Shown here: in pieces, positions 8,760-16,349 of the stretch | Numbering within the stretch: the stretch's first letter is position 1 | Layout: each line of letters begins with the position of its first letter | From: Microvirga sp. KLBC 81 | GTDB lineage: Bacteria; Pseudomonadota; Alphaproteobacteria; Rhizobiales; Beijerinckiaceae | DNA length: 48,872 nt | Direction: 5' to 3' | NCBI RefSeq assembly: GCF_003075415.1 | Contig: NZ_QDAH01000043.1 | Span: 1-48,872 of the forward strand | Notes under the pieces: generated by a model | What the model saw: the letters and a program-made list of their open reading frames with translations, nothing else | The model's database searches: none | What the model was told of the DNA's origin: nothing | Position numbers and translations under genes: made by a program

Positions 8760-9761
8760 TCACGAGCCGGACAGACCAAGCACGGCGAGCGGACTTGCAT
8801 CGGGGCGACGCATGATCTCGATGCCCGAGGCAGCGGCCATGATGATGAAGGCTTCCTCGTCGCGCTCGACAGCCAGCAGATCGGCGAGAACTTCGGCTCT
8901 CTTCGCGGCTCTGGCCTCGTCGGTCAGCGCGGCGGCATCATCGGCCAGCTCGTCAATCTCGCGCTCAAGGGCGGCGGTCATGGCACTGGGATTGAGCCAT
9001 GCGGCGAGAGCGAGCGGGTCAACTGTCCGAACAAGCGGCACATGCGGGGATGGTTTGCCATCAGCCCACATGGCAACGTCGGCACGGCTCATCGGCCATT
9101 CGATCTTCGCCCCAGCCTCCACGAGAGCACCAACGTTCGGGCAACCTTGCGCTGCAAGGCGCGCAACCTCGCGTTGGGCGGCCTCCTTCGCCTGTGCACT
9201 CGGAATTGGCGCGGCCTCGACACGAGCAAGATCAGCGTGCAGCTCACGCAGACGGCGACGGCATCGCTCGACCGCATCTGAAGGGGTTTCACCACGTTGG
9301 AGCTTCGGGACCGGAGCGACATGAGCCACCAGCTCACGGCCTCCTTGGCCCTTAACCCAAGCGTCGAGACCGGAAACAAGCCGTGCCAAATCCTGCCAAC
9401 GGGAGGACCGCGCGTCATACAGGCTGTTGAGCCGCACCATCTCGTCGCCGATGCGGGCAGCCTTCGCCTGTTCGGCTGTCACGGTCGGATGATCGGGAGC
9501 GATCTGGAAGCCCCCGGCACCCGCCCCCATGGTCAGCCGCTTAATGTGACTATCGATCTGCTGCTTCTCGTTGCGCAGCTCGTTGAGTTCACCGGTCAGG
9601 CTAACGAGAACCGCGTGAGCATCCTTCGCCTGCTGGCGTAGATTTAAAAGTTTGTCACGCGCCTCAGCACGCAGATCATCGACCGGGTCACCATTAACGG
9701 CCAATGGCGATACAGAGAGCGCGGCGTTCACGGCATCAACAGCTCGATCCCAGAGCTTCAT
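8760..9761 (-). CDS. Unknown coiled-coil protein of the island
   Basis: The protein has 333 residues, is rich in Ala, Glu, Arg and Leu, and has long heptad-like stretches at about 20-75 and 155-215 and near the C-terminus. There is no signal peptide or membrane span, and I recognise no family. ATG 9761 is preferred over a TTG at 9791 because AAGGA lies about 10 bases upstream of the ATG. It follows the 146-residue gene on the same strand at a short distance, so it is probably in one operon with 9823-11108. A structural or DNA-associated role in the mobile element is conceivable, but nothing in the sequence proves it. Confidence 0.65.
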   Translation of the reverse strand: MKLWDRAVDAVNAALSVSPLAVNGDPVDDLRAEARDKLLNLRQQAKDAHAVLVSLTGELNELRNEKQQIDSHIKRLTMGAGAGGFQIAPDHPTVTAEQAKAARIGDEMVRLNSLYDARSSRWQDLARLVSGLDAWVKGQGGRELVAHVAPVPKLQRGETPSDAVERCRRRLRELHADLARVEAAPIPSAQAKEAAQREVARLAAQGCPNVGALVEAGAKIEWPMSRADVAMWADGKPSPHVPLVRTVDPLALAAWLNPSAMTAALEREIDELADDAAALTDEARAAKRAEVLADLLAVERDEEAFIIMAAASGIEIMRRPDASPLAVLGLSGS

Positions 9762-9822
9762 GGTCAGGTCATCCTTATTTCCCAAGAACAAGGATGCACC
9801 TGAACCATGGCACTGAAAACGC

Positions 9823-10263
9823 TTATTTCAGTGCCAAAATCTTTCGAATTGCGCGCGGCCTGAGTGGATTATCTCTGGCTTTAAGAATGCGCCACAGCAG
9901 TTCACCTTGCTTGCCTACGTGACGAACTGGGCATGCATCGTGCATGCGTTCGCGCAGCCAGCCAGTTGCTGCGTATCTTTGCAGATCACGGGCCAGCTCG
10001 CGCGCCTGCGCAGAGGGCGGCAAATCAGGATAGAACCTGATTGCCGCCTCGCGCAGAAGATCGTTGCGCAGGGCAAGGGCGGCTTGGGTGGCAAGGGTGC
10101 GCTGGCCGGGGCCATGCGCCAAGCCAAGAACCGGCTCGACCGGCTGACCGGTGATGACGCCTCGAATGACTGAAGCGAGAAGACGCGCGTCTTCATCGGC
10201 TAGCGGTGCGCAGGTTTCAAGCACCTTAGCCAGATTGAAGAGGCGCTGAACGATGGCCGTCAT
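9823..10263 (-). CDS. Unknown helical protein of the island
   Basis: This 146-residue protein is mostly alpha-helical and Arg/Leu/Ala-rich, with no signal peptide and no motif I recognise. Its ATG overlaps the stop of the upstream 282-residue gene (ATGA at 10260-10263), so the two are translationally coupled. The C-terminus (LLWRILKARDNP...IRKILALK) is basic. The overlap, GC-rich codon use and conserved direction support a real gene. Confidence 0.6.
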   Translation of the reverse strand: MTAIVQRLFNLAKVLETCAPLADEDARLLASVIRGVITGQPVEPVLGLAHGPGQRTLATQAALALRNDLLREAAIRFYPDLPPSAQARELARDLQRYAATGWLRERMHDACPVRHVGKQGELLWRILKARDNPLRPRAIRKILALK

Positions 10264-11108
10264 GATGCGACCTTAAGGCGGATCGTGACAGCGCCTCCCA
10301 GCTTGGGAGCTGGGGACGCTATCACGCCCGCTGCATCGCGTCTGTCATTGACGGAGTATGTCAACGGCGGAGGGGGAACGGGGAGCGTGATGTTAGCCCC
10401 AAGGCGAACGTCACGCTCCCTGTTCGCCCGTTCCAGATGGGCGATAATCTTGGAAATCGTGTCGCCTCTGTTCGACCTATTTAATCTCCTCTTATGCTCC
10501 CTTGTGGAACCGACATTCTCAGCGGAACCGACTTTCTCGTTTTCGGCCTTTTTGAGTTGCCGATAGTAGGACGCCTGAGACAAGCCCGAAGCCTCGATAG
10601 CTGCCCGGCGCTCCGCCGCCGCGCGGGATCGGTCCTCTTGTGTCGGGCGTCCCTCTGCCAGCCGCTGGGCCGCCTTGCGGTTGCGGTCGCGCTCTTTCCT
10701 CCTCGCGTTGCGAGCGGCGTTCTTCGCGGCTCCTTCAGCCGTTTGAGCGCGCTCGCGGGCGCGGCGCTTGCGTCCCGCCTCGGGTGTTTCGTCAATGGCG
10801 TAGGCCAACCAGAAATCGATCGCATCGCGCTCGGCGGTCGTAAGCTCCAGCAGCTCGCCCCGCTGCTTGAGCGAGAGGTGACGCCCCCGCTGCCTGCGCT
10901 CTTGCTCCCGAGCGATAATCTCTTGCGCCAGATGCGACGCCAGATTGGCAAGTCCGATCCTGCAACACTGATGTCGCAGGCTCACCAAATTGAAGTCGTC
11001 GAGTTCGGCGGCAATAACCTGCGCCCAGCCGTGCAGATTGATGGGAATGCCGTGCCGACGCCGTAACGCAGCGAGTTTCCTCAGTTTGCCCATTATGATA
11101 GAGGGCAT
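10260..11108 (-). CDS. Unknown basic protein with possible C-terminal HTH
   Basis: The protein has 282 residues from ATG 11108; the frame stays open further upstream to 11237, and ATG 11093 is an alternative. The N-terminal 90 residues are helical (GKLRKLAALRRRHGIPINLHGW). A very Arg/Ala/Glu-rich linker follows at about 95-190. A segment near 195-215 (SGLSQASYYRQLKKAE) resembles a helix-turn-helix as in replication or partition proteins. The family is not recognised. It heads an operon with the 146- and 333-residue genes. In a satellite-like element this position often holds a replication or regulatory gene, but that is inference. Confidence 0.6.
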   Translation of the reverse strand: MPSIIMGKLRKLAALRRRHGIPINLHGWAQVIAAELDDFNLVSLRHQCCRIGLANLASHLAQEIIAREQERRQRGRHLSLKQRGELLELTTAERDAIDFWLAYAIDETPEAGRKRRARERAQTAEGAAKNAARNARRKERDRNRKAAQRLAEGRPTQEDRSRAAAERRAAIEASGLSQASYYRQLKKAENEKVGSAENVGSTREHKRRLNRSNRGDTISKIIAHLERANRERDVRLGANITLPVPPPPLTYSVNDRRDAAGVIASPAPKLGGAVTIRLKVAS

Positions 11109-11404
11109 TCGGGAGAAACCGCCTCTTTGACCGAGTCGGGATTTTCCTGTGTTGGCTGCTTCACGGTGATGCGCACGCGTGTTTTCAGGATTGCGCACTG
11201 GCGAGTCCTTCGCATCATGGCAGGACGTACATCCCACCCGGCGTTTTGTTTGTAAGACAGCAACAGACCGGCCCTAATTGCCCGCTTGCAGGCGGATGGA
11301 GCCGAGTGGACTGAAGCAAATGTCGAGTTGATCAATGGTCCGTCGCGCCGCCTTACAGCAGGGACCCGCCCCCAACTTCCAATCGGTAGAGGGACACTAG
11401 AAGA

Positions 11405-11617
11405 TCAGCTTCTCTCGCGCCGCCCCCCCTCGCCCACGCGTGGGCGAGACGTGATCCATTCATCGATTTCGGCCTCGATGAAAGCAATGCGCTTGCTCGT
11501 AACCTGGACTGGGGCGGGAAACTGCTGTGCTGCCACCTTGCGGCGGATCGTCGACCGACCAAGCCCGGTCTTCAGGCATGTATGCTTCTCAGAAATAAGC
11601 CGGGGGGTGCTGTGCAT
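11405..11617 (-). CDS. AlpA-family regulator/excisionase-like protein
   Basis: This is a 70-residue single-domain MerR-like helix-turn-helix protein: RLISEKHTCLKTGLGRSTIRRKV, then FPAPVQ, then IAFIEAEIDEWI. That is the AlpA/Cox-type fold that controls excision or integrase expression in phage satellites (P4, PICI-like) and prophages. AAGGAGA sits 7 bases before ATG 11617. It lies close to the integrase, as is usual for these elements, and probably regulates it or the leftward block. The tail beyond residue 58 is Arg/Gly-rich. Confidence 0.8.
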   Translation of the reverse strand: MHSTPRLISEKHTCLKTGLGRSTIRRKVAAQQFPAPVQVTSKRIAFIEAEIDEWITSRPRVGEGGRRERS

Positions 11618-11671
11618 GTCGATGTCTCCTTGGTTCGTGAGACACCATATTGATCATAGGCGCGGTCGCTC

Positions 11672-11717
11672 CGGCATGGTGGCGGAGCAACTAATTCTGG
11701 CTCACGCCACCATGCCG
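11672..11717. repeat. Perfect 13-bp inverted repeat between alpA-like and integrase-linked genes
   Basis: CGGCATGGTGGCG (11672-11684) and its exact complement CGCCACCATGCCG (11705-11717) flank a 20-base loop. It sits 12 bases after the stop of the 228-residue gene. No T-run follows on the minus strand, so it is either a Rho-dependent hairpin or mRNA stabiliser, or a binding site near the AlpA-like gene. Confidence 0.7.
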
Positions 11718-11728
11718 ATGCTTCAACC

Positions 11729-12415
11729 TTAATCCCCCTTCTCGCGCCACCGCGCGCCGCCTGGGTATCTCTTTGACTGTTCTTCGCGCTTCCAACGAGC
11801 AACAGCATCTTTGAAGGTGCTATGTTTAGGTTCGGGAAGATTGCCTACCTCATGAACGAGGTTGAGGAAGCGAAAAAGCGGTCCTTCCGGCGTATGAGCA
11901 ACTCGACGGCCAGCCTGCTCCCATAGCTCAAATAATCTTGGCCATAGGAGAGTCGTGATCACCGACTTTTCGGTCGCAAACTGCAGATCAAAGAAGTGGC
12001 GAAGATCCTCGTCATTCTTGAGAAAAGCTCCCGCGCCTTCCACAATCTTATCCAGTTGAGAACTGAAGTCGCTCACGATCCCGATGCTATCACACTCAAA
12101 GCTTTCGCTATCCGACCTCGGTTTAGAAAGGCGCTCACGCATCGCGTCTCGTCCCTCGATCAATATCGCAGTTCGCACCGGTCCCTCCCGCAGGAGACGT
12201 GCGAGCATACGGGCATGATGGCGCACATCTTCAATCCAAATACGTGCCGCTGTGAAAGTTCGGGGAGCCTTCCGGCGGAGATCCTGAAAGAACGGCACCG
12301 CGAAAACATATCCTGTAATGATTCCTTCGACGCGAACGATCTCCGTTTCGTTTCTCAACCCTAGGAGTTTGCAAAGCCGCTCCTCCTGCTCTGGCGTGAA
12401 GTCCGGGACCGACAC
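11729..12415 (-). CDS. Unknown protein coupled to the integrase
   Basis: This 228-residue soluble protein starts at GTG 12415, only 5 bases after the integrase stop, so it is almost certainly translated from the integrase mRNA. It is mostly helical with many charged residues; there are no membrane segments and no recognised domain. Notable stretches are FTPEQEERLCKLLGL at the N-terminus, a middle part with DLRHFFDLQFATEKSVITTLLWPRLFELWEQAGRR split by helices, and a basic C-terminus. Tight coupling to int suggests a role in recombination control, stabilisation or defence. Confidence 0.65.
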   Translation of the reverse strand: MSVPDFTPEQEERLCKLLGLRNETEIVRVEGIITGYVFAVPFFQDLRRKAPRTFTAARIWIEDVRHHARMLARLLREGPVRTAILIEGRDAMRERLSKPRSDSESFECDSIGIVSDFSSQLDKIVEGAGAFLKNDEDLRHFFDLQFATEKSVITTLLWPRLFELWEQAGRRVAHTPEGPLFRFLNLVHEVGNLPEPKHSTFKDAVARWKREEQSKRYPGGARWREKGD

Positions 12416-12420
12416 AGCGA

Positions 12421-13635
12421 TTACGAACCCCGCTGCAGTTGTATGACATTCAGAGAGAGCGTTGTGCTTGTCGTGATCCTCATGATCTCGCCATCGAGCG
12501 CCTCCAGAGCCCTCTTCTTCACCGAAAGATAGTGGTGCCTGTCATAAACGCTGCCCGTCACCGTGGCTTTAGTTGTGCTCGCATGGTTCAAGACGCGAGC
12601 AATGGTCATCTGATCGATACCAAGGCGTCCGAGGAGGGTCGCCGCCGTCCGCCTCAGGTCGTGCGCCGTGAAGGGAGTTGCGAAGTTGTCTTGGAGCCGC
12701 TCACAGGCTTTGGCCAAGTTTTGGGACGTGAGTTCCTTCCCGCGCGGGGTCAATATCAAGGCACCGGTCCGCGCGCCCTGCTCCGCCAAATGCTGGAGAA
12801 TCTCATGGGCTGCTCCAACCAGCGGCAGTTGGTGCTCCGATTTGTTCTTGGTTCTGGATGGCGGAAGGGTCCAGACGCTGGATTGCAGATCGACCTCCTC
12901 CGCCCGGAGGCCAGCACATTCGCCGGGTCTCTGACCTGTGAGGAGGATCAACCGCAGCGTGTCCCGATAGGCAGGAGCAATCTCCTCAGTTGCTGACCAA
13001 AACGTGCGAATTTCATCATCGCTGAGGACCCGAGCTTTTGCGACCTCAGCAGCTCGCTTCCGTAAGCCAGCGACCGGATTCGCGGTGACGAGCCCTTCAG
13101 ACAGGGCCCATGAGAAAACTGATGAAAGCATGTTCTGCACGCGGTTTGCTGCCACGGGTGCCCGTGCATGGACCTTGTCAAGCAGATCGGCGACCTGCGG
13201 GCGGGTCACGTCCTCAGCCTTCAGTGGCCCGAGGACGGGGATCACGTCCCGCTTCAGCGTAGCTTCATAATCGCGCCACGACCGGAGCTTGGCCTTCGCA
13301 TAACGATCAAGGTATCGGTCGACCAAGCCAGCAACGGAAAGAGCCTCCCGCTTTGCCTTGGCGGTCGCAACAGGGTCCTGGCCATCTTGGACAAGCCTCC
13401 TGAGGCCAAGAGCCTTCTCCCGCGCCGCCGCCAACGACCAGCTGGGATAGTCCCCAATGGTGTACCGACGCTGCTTGGGGTCGCCTTTGGGCCGGTAGAT
13501 GAAGCTCCACGATTTTGTGCCTGCAGTGACCCGCAGGCACAGACCGGACACCTTCGCGTCGTACACGATGAGGCGTTGGCCGGGGGCGGCTCGCAAAGAG
13601 CGAACCTCAACATCTGTCAGGGAACGGGCAGGCAT
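12421..13635 (-). CDS. Tyrosine site-specific integrase (P4-like)
   Basis: This 404-residue integrase catalyses site-specific integration and excision of the island. Residues 1-90 are the DUF4102-type arm-binding domain (short form), about 100-190 the SAM-like core-binding domain, and 200-385 the catalytic domain. The catalytic set is visible: R236 (TGQRPGE), a Lys in RTKNKSE (263/265), H325-x-x-R328 (HDLRRT), H351 (NHAS) and the nucleophile, probably Y364 (SVYDRHHY; Y369 is the alternative). It has full length and no breaks. The start ATG 13635 faces the right end of the island, so the attachment site should be just to the right. No tRNA gene is seen there. Confidence 0.93.
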   Translation of the reverse strand: MPARSLTDVEVRSLRAAPGQRLIVYDAKVSGLCLRVTAGTKSWSFIYRPKGDPKQRRYTIGDYPSWSLAAAREKALGLRRLVQDGQDPVATAKAKREALSVAGLVDRYLDRYAKAKLRSWRDYEATLKRDVIPVLGPLKAEDVTRPQVADLLDKVHARAPVAANRVQNMLSSVFSWALSEGLVTANPVAGLRKRAAEVAKARVLSDDEIRTFWSATEEIAPAYRDTLRLILLTGQRPGECAGLRAEEVDLQSSVWTLPPSRTKNKSEHQLPLVGAAHEILQHLAEQGARTGALILTPRGKELTSQNLAKACERLQDNFATPFTAHDLRRTAATLLGRLGIDQMTIARVLNHASTTKATVTGSVYDRHHYLSVKKRALEALDGEIMRITTSTTLSLNVIQLQRGS

Positions 13636-13660
13636 AATGTGAACTCGCCTTCTGGATCTC

Positions 13661-13679
13661 GGGTCACACCGGGGTCACA
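13661..13679. repeat. Direct repeat GGGTCACA x2 upstream of integrase
   Basis: GGGTCACA occurs at 13661-13668 and 13672-13679, an 11-base spacing (about one helical turn), directly upstream of the integrase start. Closely spaced short repeats here may be integrase arm sites or a repressor site. Confidence 0.5.
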
Positions 13680-13830
13680 GAATCATGGCACTTGGCGGAA
13701 CAATGCGCAACAGAGCGAAATCAATTTTCTTTTAAAAACAGTGACTTGGGTCAGCCTGGAACAACGCGGAACTGTTATTCACTTGAGCCAAGATTAAGTA
13801 ATCTTCCGGGCAGAGTTGCTCAGAAGTGAA

Positions 13831-13859
13831 AAACCGCCTCCTCACCGGGGGCGGTTTTT
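13831..13859 (-). terminator. Terminator after the Tyr-rich protein gene
   Basis: AAACCGCC and GGCGGTTT form an 8-bp stem around a GC-rich loop, with A-runs and T-runs on both sides, so it can stop both strands. It lies 25 bases after the stop of the 13884-14513 gene. It marks the likely edge of core DNA beside the island. Confidence 0.75.
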
Positions 13860-13883
13860 GTTTTGGCGAACAGTACTTCGGCT

Positions 13884-14513
13884 TTAATAGTTCATTCTCC
13901 GGATATAGCGGCGCTCGCGGACGGAACCGGTCGTGACCACGTCGCCGCGGCGCACGGTTCGAACCACGCGGGCACGCTCGCCGTCGCGGCGATAGACGGT
14001 CCGCACGCGATAACGCGGCTCGCGATACACCACACGGGTGCGATAGGCGGGCTGGCGGTAGACGACACGGGTGCGGTAGACCGGCGCCGGCGCGTAGACC
14101 ACGCGCGTGGTTACAGGTGCCGCATAGCCATAGTTATAGGGACCATAGCCGTAGCCATAGGCGGGGTAGCTATAGCCATAGCGGTAGCCATACGCCGGAT
14201 AATTGTACCCGTAGGCCGGATAGCTATACCCATAGCGGTAGCCATACGCCGGATAGCTGTACCCGTAAGCGGGATAGCCATAGCCAGGATAGGCATAGGC
14301 TGGAGTCGCAGCTGCCGTGATAAGGCCGCCCAACAGGGCACCACCGACCAGGCCCGCGGCAAGGGCGCCACCACTTCCCCAGCCTCGATGATGGTGATGA
14401 TGGTAATAGCCGCCACGCCAGCCATCGCCGCGATAGATTCTTTGAGCTTGAGCCGAGCTGATGCTGCCAAAGGTTAGCAAGGCAGCGCTCGTAAGCAGGA
14501 TCGCCTTCTTCAT
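13884..14513 (-). CDS. Secreted Tyr/Gly-rich YPAYGY-repeat protein
   Basis: The 209-residue protein has a clear signal peptide (MKKAILLTSAALLTFG, cleavage after AQA near residue 23). A His cluster follows (about 38-42), then a Gly/Ala-rich hydrophobic stretch (about 47-72) that may insert in or cross a membrane. A repeat region at about 74-130 is built from YPAYGY and YRYGYS units, and a basic C-terminus has repeated (Y/T)RTRVVYR units. It probably acts in the periplasm or cell surface; the enzymatic role, if any, is unknown. Ribosome site AGAGGT is 6 bases before ATG 14513. The upstream 220 bases are AT-rich. Similar low-complexity Tyr-rich exported proteins are common in Hyphomicrobiales, but I give no family name. 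Confidence 0.8.
   Translation of the reverse strand: MKKAILLTSAALLTFGSISSAQAQRIYRGDGWRGGYYHHHHHRGWGSGGALAAGLVGGALLGGLITAAATPAYAYPGYGYPAYGYSYPAYGYRYGYSYPAYGYNYPAYGYRYGYSYPAYGYGYGPYNYGYAAPVTTRVVYAPAPVYRTRVVYRQPAYRTRVVYREPRYRVRTVYRRDGERARVVRTVRRGDVVTTGSVRERRYIRRMNY
14167..14290. repeat. 54-bp tandem repeat within Tyr-rich gene
   Basis: A unit starting at 14167 (TAGCTATAGCCATAGCGG...) recurs at 14221 with few changes, a period of 54 bases or 18 codons. It encodes the alternating YPAYGY/YRYGYS array. Such repeats can gain or lose units by slippage. Confidence 0.75.
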
Positions 14514-14737
14514 GATCGACCTCTTCGAAAAAAGGCAAGCACAATTCTTGCAAAACTAATTTCGAAGATGAAGAAAGGTTTCAATTTCAAAGCGATACTT
14601 TACTCAAGAAGCTTGAATATTTATCTGTTGTTCATAATGCAGTGAAATAACGCAAACACTCCCAAGCACTTTCCAAGGCAAAGCACATGTTATTGCTTCG
14701 CTTCTAGGCGGCTCGCAATTGCGCGCCAGCTAGGCTG

Positions 14738-15373
14738 TCATTCGGCATAAACCTGCGAGCGTGGGAAGATCGTGTTTCCGGCTACCACCTGTGCGATAGC
14801 GGCGGCAATCTTGTCTCCTCCCTTAGCCGAAGGCTCGATGGGGTTGGCATAATCGTCGTACTCGTTGCAGATCAGACGCAGATCGATAAGGGCAAGCCGA
14901 CGGGAGAAGGCTTCACGGGTGATCACGTCATTGAAGACGGACAAGGCCGCCACCACCCGGCGCTGCTCCTGAGGGTCAGGAAAGCGCGCATCGTAGATGG
15001 TGCAGATCGCCGTCGGCAGCCGGAATCCTACGACCAGGTCCAGCATCTTGCGATAGCTGCGCGCAAAGGAATCCCGAACGTCGGCAATCCGGGTCATGAC
15101 CTCGGCGACGGAGCGGGCGCTCTCGCGCAGGATAGCGCTGTTGCCGAGGGCATCGTTGCCGCCGACGCTCAGGATGAGGTAGCTTGCATCTTCCGGAAGG
15201 CGGGCTAGTTGGCGCTCGACCCCTGTGGTGACGGCTCCATCCACGGCATGCATCGTAGCCCGCCAACCATTCGGGAGTTTGGCCCGAACCTGAGCCAGCA
15301 CATCGGGTTCCCCCCGCTGCACATAGGCGCCGTTATCGAACACACTGTCGCCGAGCAGAACCACGTGGTTCAT
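14738..15373 (-). CDS. SGNH/GDSL-type hydrolase
   Basis: This 211-residue protein is of the SGNH esterase/lipase fold. Block I GDSVFDNG (residues 8-15) holds the nucleophile Ser; block III GGND (about 72-75) gives the Asn. The C-terminal block V, usually DxxHP, reads ANPIEPSAKGG, so Glu stands where the catalytic His is expected. Either another His serves or activity is altered. There is no signal peptide, so it is probably cytoplasmic. The substrate is unknown. The start ATG 15373 has only a weak ribosome site. Confidence 0.8.
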   Translation of the reverse strand: MNHVVLLGDSVFDNGAYVQRGEPDVLAQVRAKLPNGWRATMHAVDGAVTTGVERQLARLPEDASYLILSVGGNDALGNSAILRESARSVAEVMTRIADVRDSFARSYRKMLDLVVGFRLPTAICTIYDARFPDPQEQRRVVAALSVFNDVITREAFSRRLALIDLRLICNEYDDYANPIEPSAKGGDKIAAAIAQVVAGNTIFPRSQVYAE

Positions 15374-15656
15374 CAGGCCTTCCTCGTCTGCCGATTCAAG
15401 GACGCAATAACATGACCAAAAGGGAGCGGCTTGGCAATAAAGTGACGCTGCCAGGTCTCACGGAGTTTGCAGGAATGCCAAGACCCCGCCCTTGGTCGAA
15501 ACGCCTCTTCCAGCAGCTCGCTCCCTGATCACTCAGGGTCATCGGCAGCTCCATCGCAACGGCCTCTGCGGCTTTTTCAGGAAGGAAAAACCCTGATGCC
15601 ACAACTGAAGCCAAGAGGCCGTTGTTCCCGCATTGAAACTGCCTGGCTCTCGTTCA
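15374..15656. other. Intergenic stretch without a supported gene
   Basis: The region from 15374 to 15718 carries no ORF with convincing protein character. Short frames on either strand (for example 15396-15614 minus) lack a ribosome site and conserved features. The only signal seen is the promoter at 15657-15681. Confidence 0.5.
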
Positions 15657-15681
15657 GGAACAGGTTGTCGTAGGCAACGTT
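15657..15681 (+). promoter_or_regulatory. EcfG-type (general stress response) promoter
   Basis: GGAAC at 15657-15661 and CGTT at 15678-15681 are separated by exactly 16 bases, matching the GGAAC-N16/17-CGTT consensus of EcfG sigma factors that run the PhyR-controlled general stress response of alphaproteobacteria. The start codon of the next gene lies 37 bases downstream. Match seen in sequence; sigma factor use is inferred. Confidence 0.7.
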
Positions 15682-15718
15682 GATCCGCGGGGGCTCATCA
15701 CCTTGGGAGGACGATGGA

Positions 15719-15976
15719 ATGATCGAGACTATCAAAGTATCGCTGCTGACGATGATGCTGATGGCCTGGAGCACCCTTGCCATGGCGCAAACAGCACCGG
15801 GCGGGACCCCCGGCACGCCGGGAACCGGCACGTCCTCTCCGACAACAACATCTCCCGGAACCACAGGCGCCGTTGCCGACGACGGGACCAACTGGCTTTG
15901 GATCGTGATCGCCGTCGTCGTGGTCGCAGGGTTGCTCTTCTACTTCCTGGGCCGCAGCCGCAGCACGCGGGTCTAG
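15719..15976 (+). CDS. Small exported/membrane protein, Pro-Thr-Gly linker and C-terminal TM
   Basis: The 85-residue protein has an N-terminal signal sequence (ending near AMAQ, residue 24), then a Gly/Thr/Pro/Ser-rich linker (GGTPGTPGTGTSSPTT), and a hydrophobic transmembrane segment (about 56-75) followed by a short basic tail (GRSRSTR). The start ATG 15719 follows GGGAGGA; the frame is open a little further upstream but lacks a better start. The EcfG-type promoter just upstream suggests induction in stress or stationary phase. It is probably an inner-membrane stress protein of unknown function. Confidence 0.7.
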   Translation: MIETIKVSLLTMMLMAWSTLAMAQTAPGGTPGTPGTGTSSPTTTSPGTTGAVADDGTNWLWIVIAVVVVAGLLFYFLGRSRSTRV

Positions 15977-16014
15977 CCTGACAACCTGAAATTCGCTCCC
16001 GATCAAGCTGGCGC

Positions 16015-16266
16015 TCACGCGTCAGCTTGAAAGAACGGGCGGAAGTTCTCCAGCCAAGCGGCAAGCCAATGTTCAAGCGCCGCCTTGGCGGCTTGTTCCG
16101 TGGGTCCATAGCCCCACGCATCTTCCTGGAGGGGCGTCGACCAGATCCAGAACCTGTTGCTGCCATCATAGGCAACATGGCCCACCTCGACAGGGCCCAC
16201 GTAGCCTAAGTGACGGTTGAGCGGCACGCCGGCCACCTTGTCCTGCTGCCACTGAATTCTGCTCAT
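16015..16266 (-). CDS. Unknown small protein
   Basis: This 83-residue protein, from ATG 16266, is Trp/Tyr-rich (RIQWQ, NRFWIWSTPLQEDAWGYG, EHWLAAWLENF) with an amphipathic C-terminal helix. It has no signal peptide. The composition looks like a real folded protein, and small Trp-rich proteins of this kind are frequent in this order, but I recognise no family. The frame stays open to 16317; ATG 16266 is chosen because MSRIQW starts the conserved-looking part. Confidence 0.5.
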   Translation of the reverse strand: MSRIQWQQDKVAGVPLNRHLGYVGPVEVGHVAYDGSNRFWIWSTPLQEDAWGYGPTEQAAKAALEHWLAAWLENFRPFFQADA

Positions 16267-16295
16267 TCCACGCGATCTAGCGCAGGCCTGCTCGG

Positions 16296-16320
16296 GGAAC
16301 AGGCCGCGGGTCGCCATGTT
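16296..16320 (+). promoter_or_regulatory. Possible second EcfG-type promoter
   Basis: GGAAC (16296-16300), 16 bases, then TGTT (16317-16320): one mismatch from the CGTT -10 element. It lies 30 bases upstream of the SPW-repeat gene. Weaker than the 15657 site. Confidence 0.4.
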
Positions 16321-16349
16321 GGCGCAAGGGGCCTAGTGAGAGACCAGCC

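Noticed and set aside
13636..13860. A tRNA or tmRNA fragment as attachment site
   Set aside because: No acceptor/T-arm sequence could be found.
14167..14290. CRISPR-like array
   Set aside because: The 54-base period is within a coding frame and has no spacers; it is a protein repeat.
15577..15891. Minus-strand gene opposite the small membrane protein
   Set aside because: No ribosome site and its composition mirrors the opposite reading frame.
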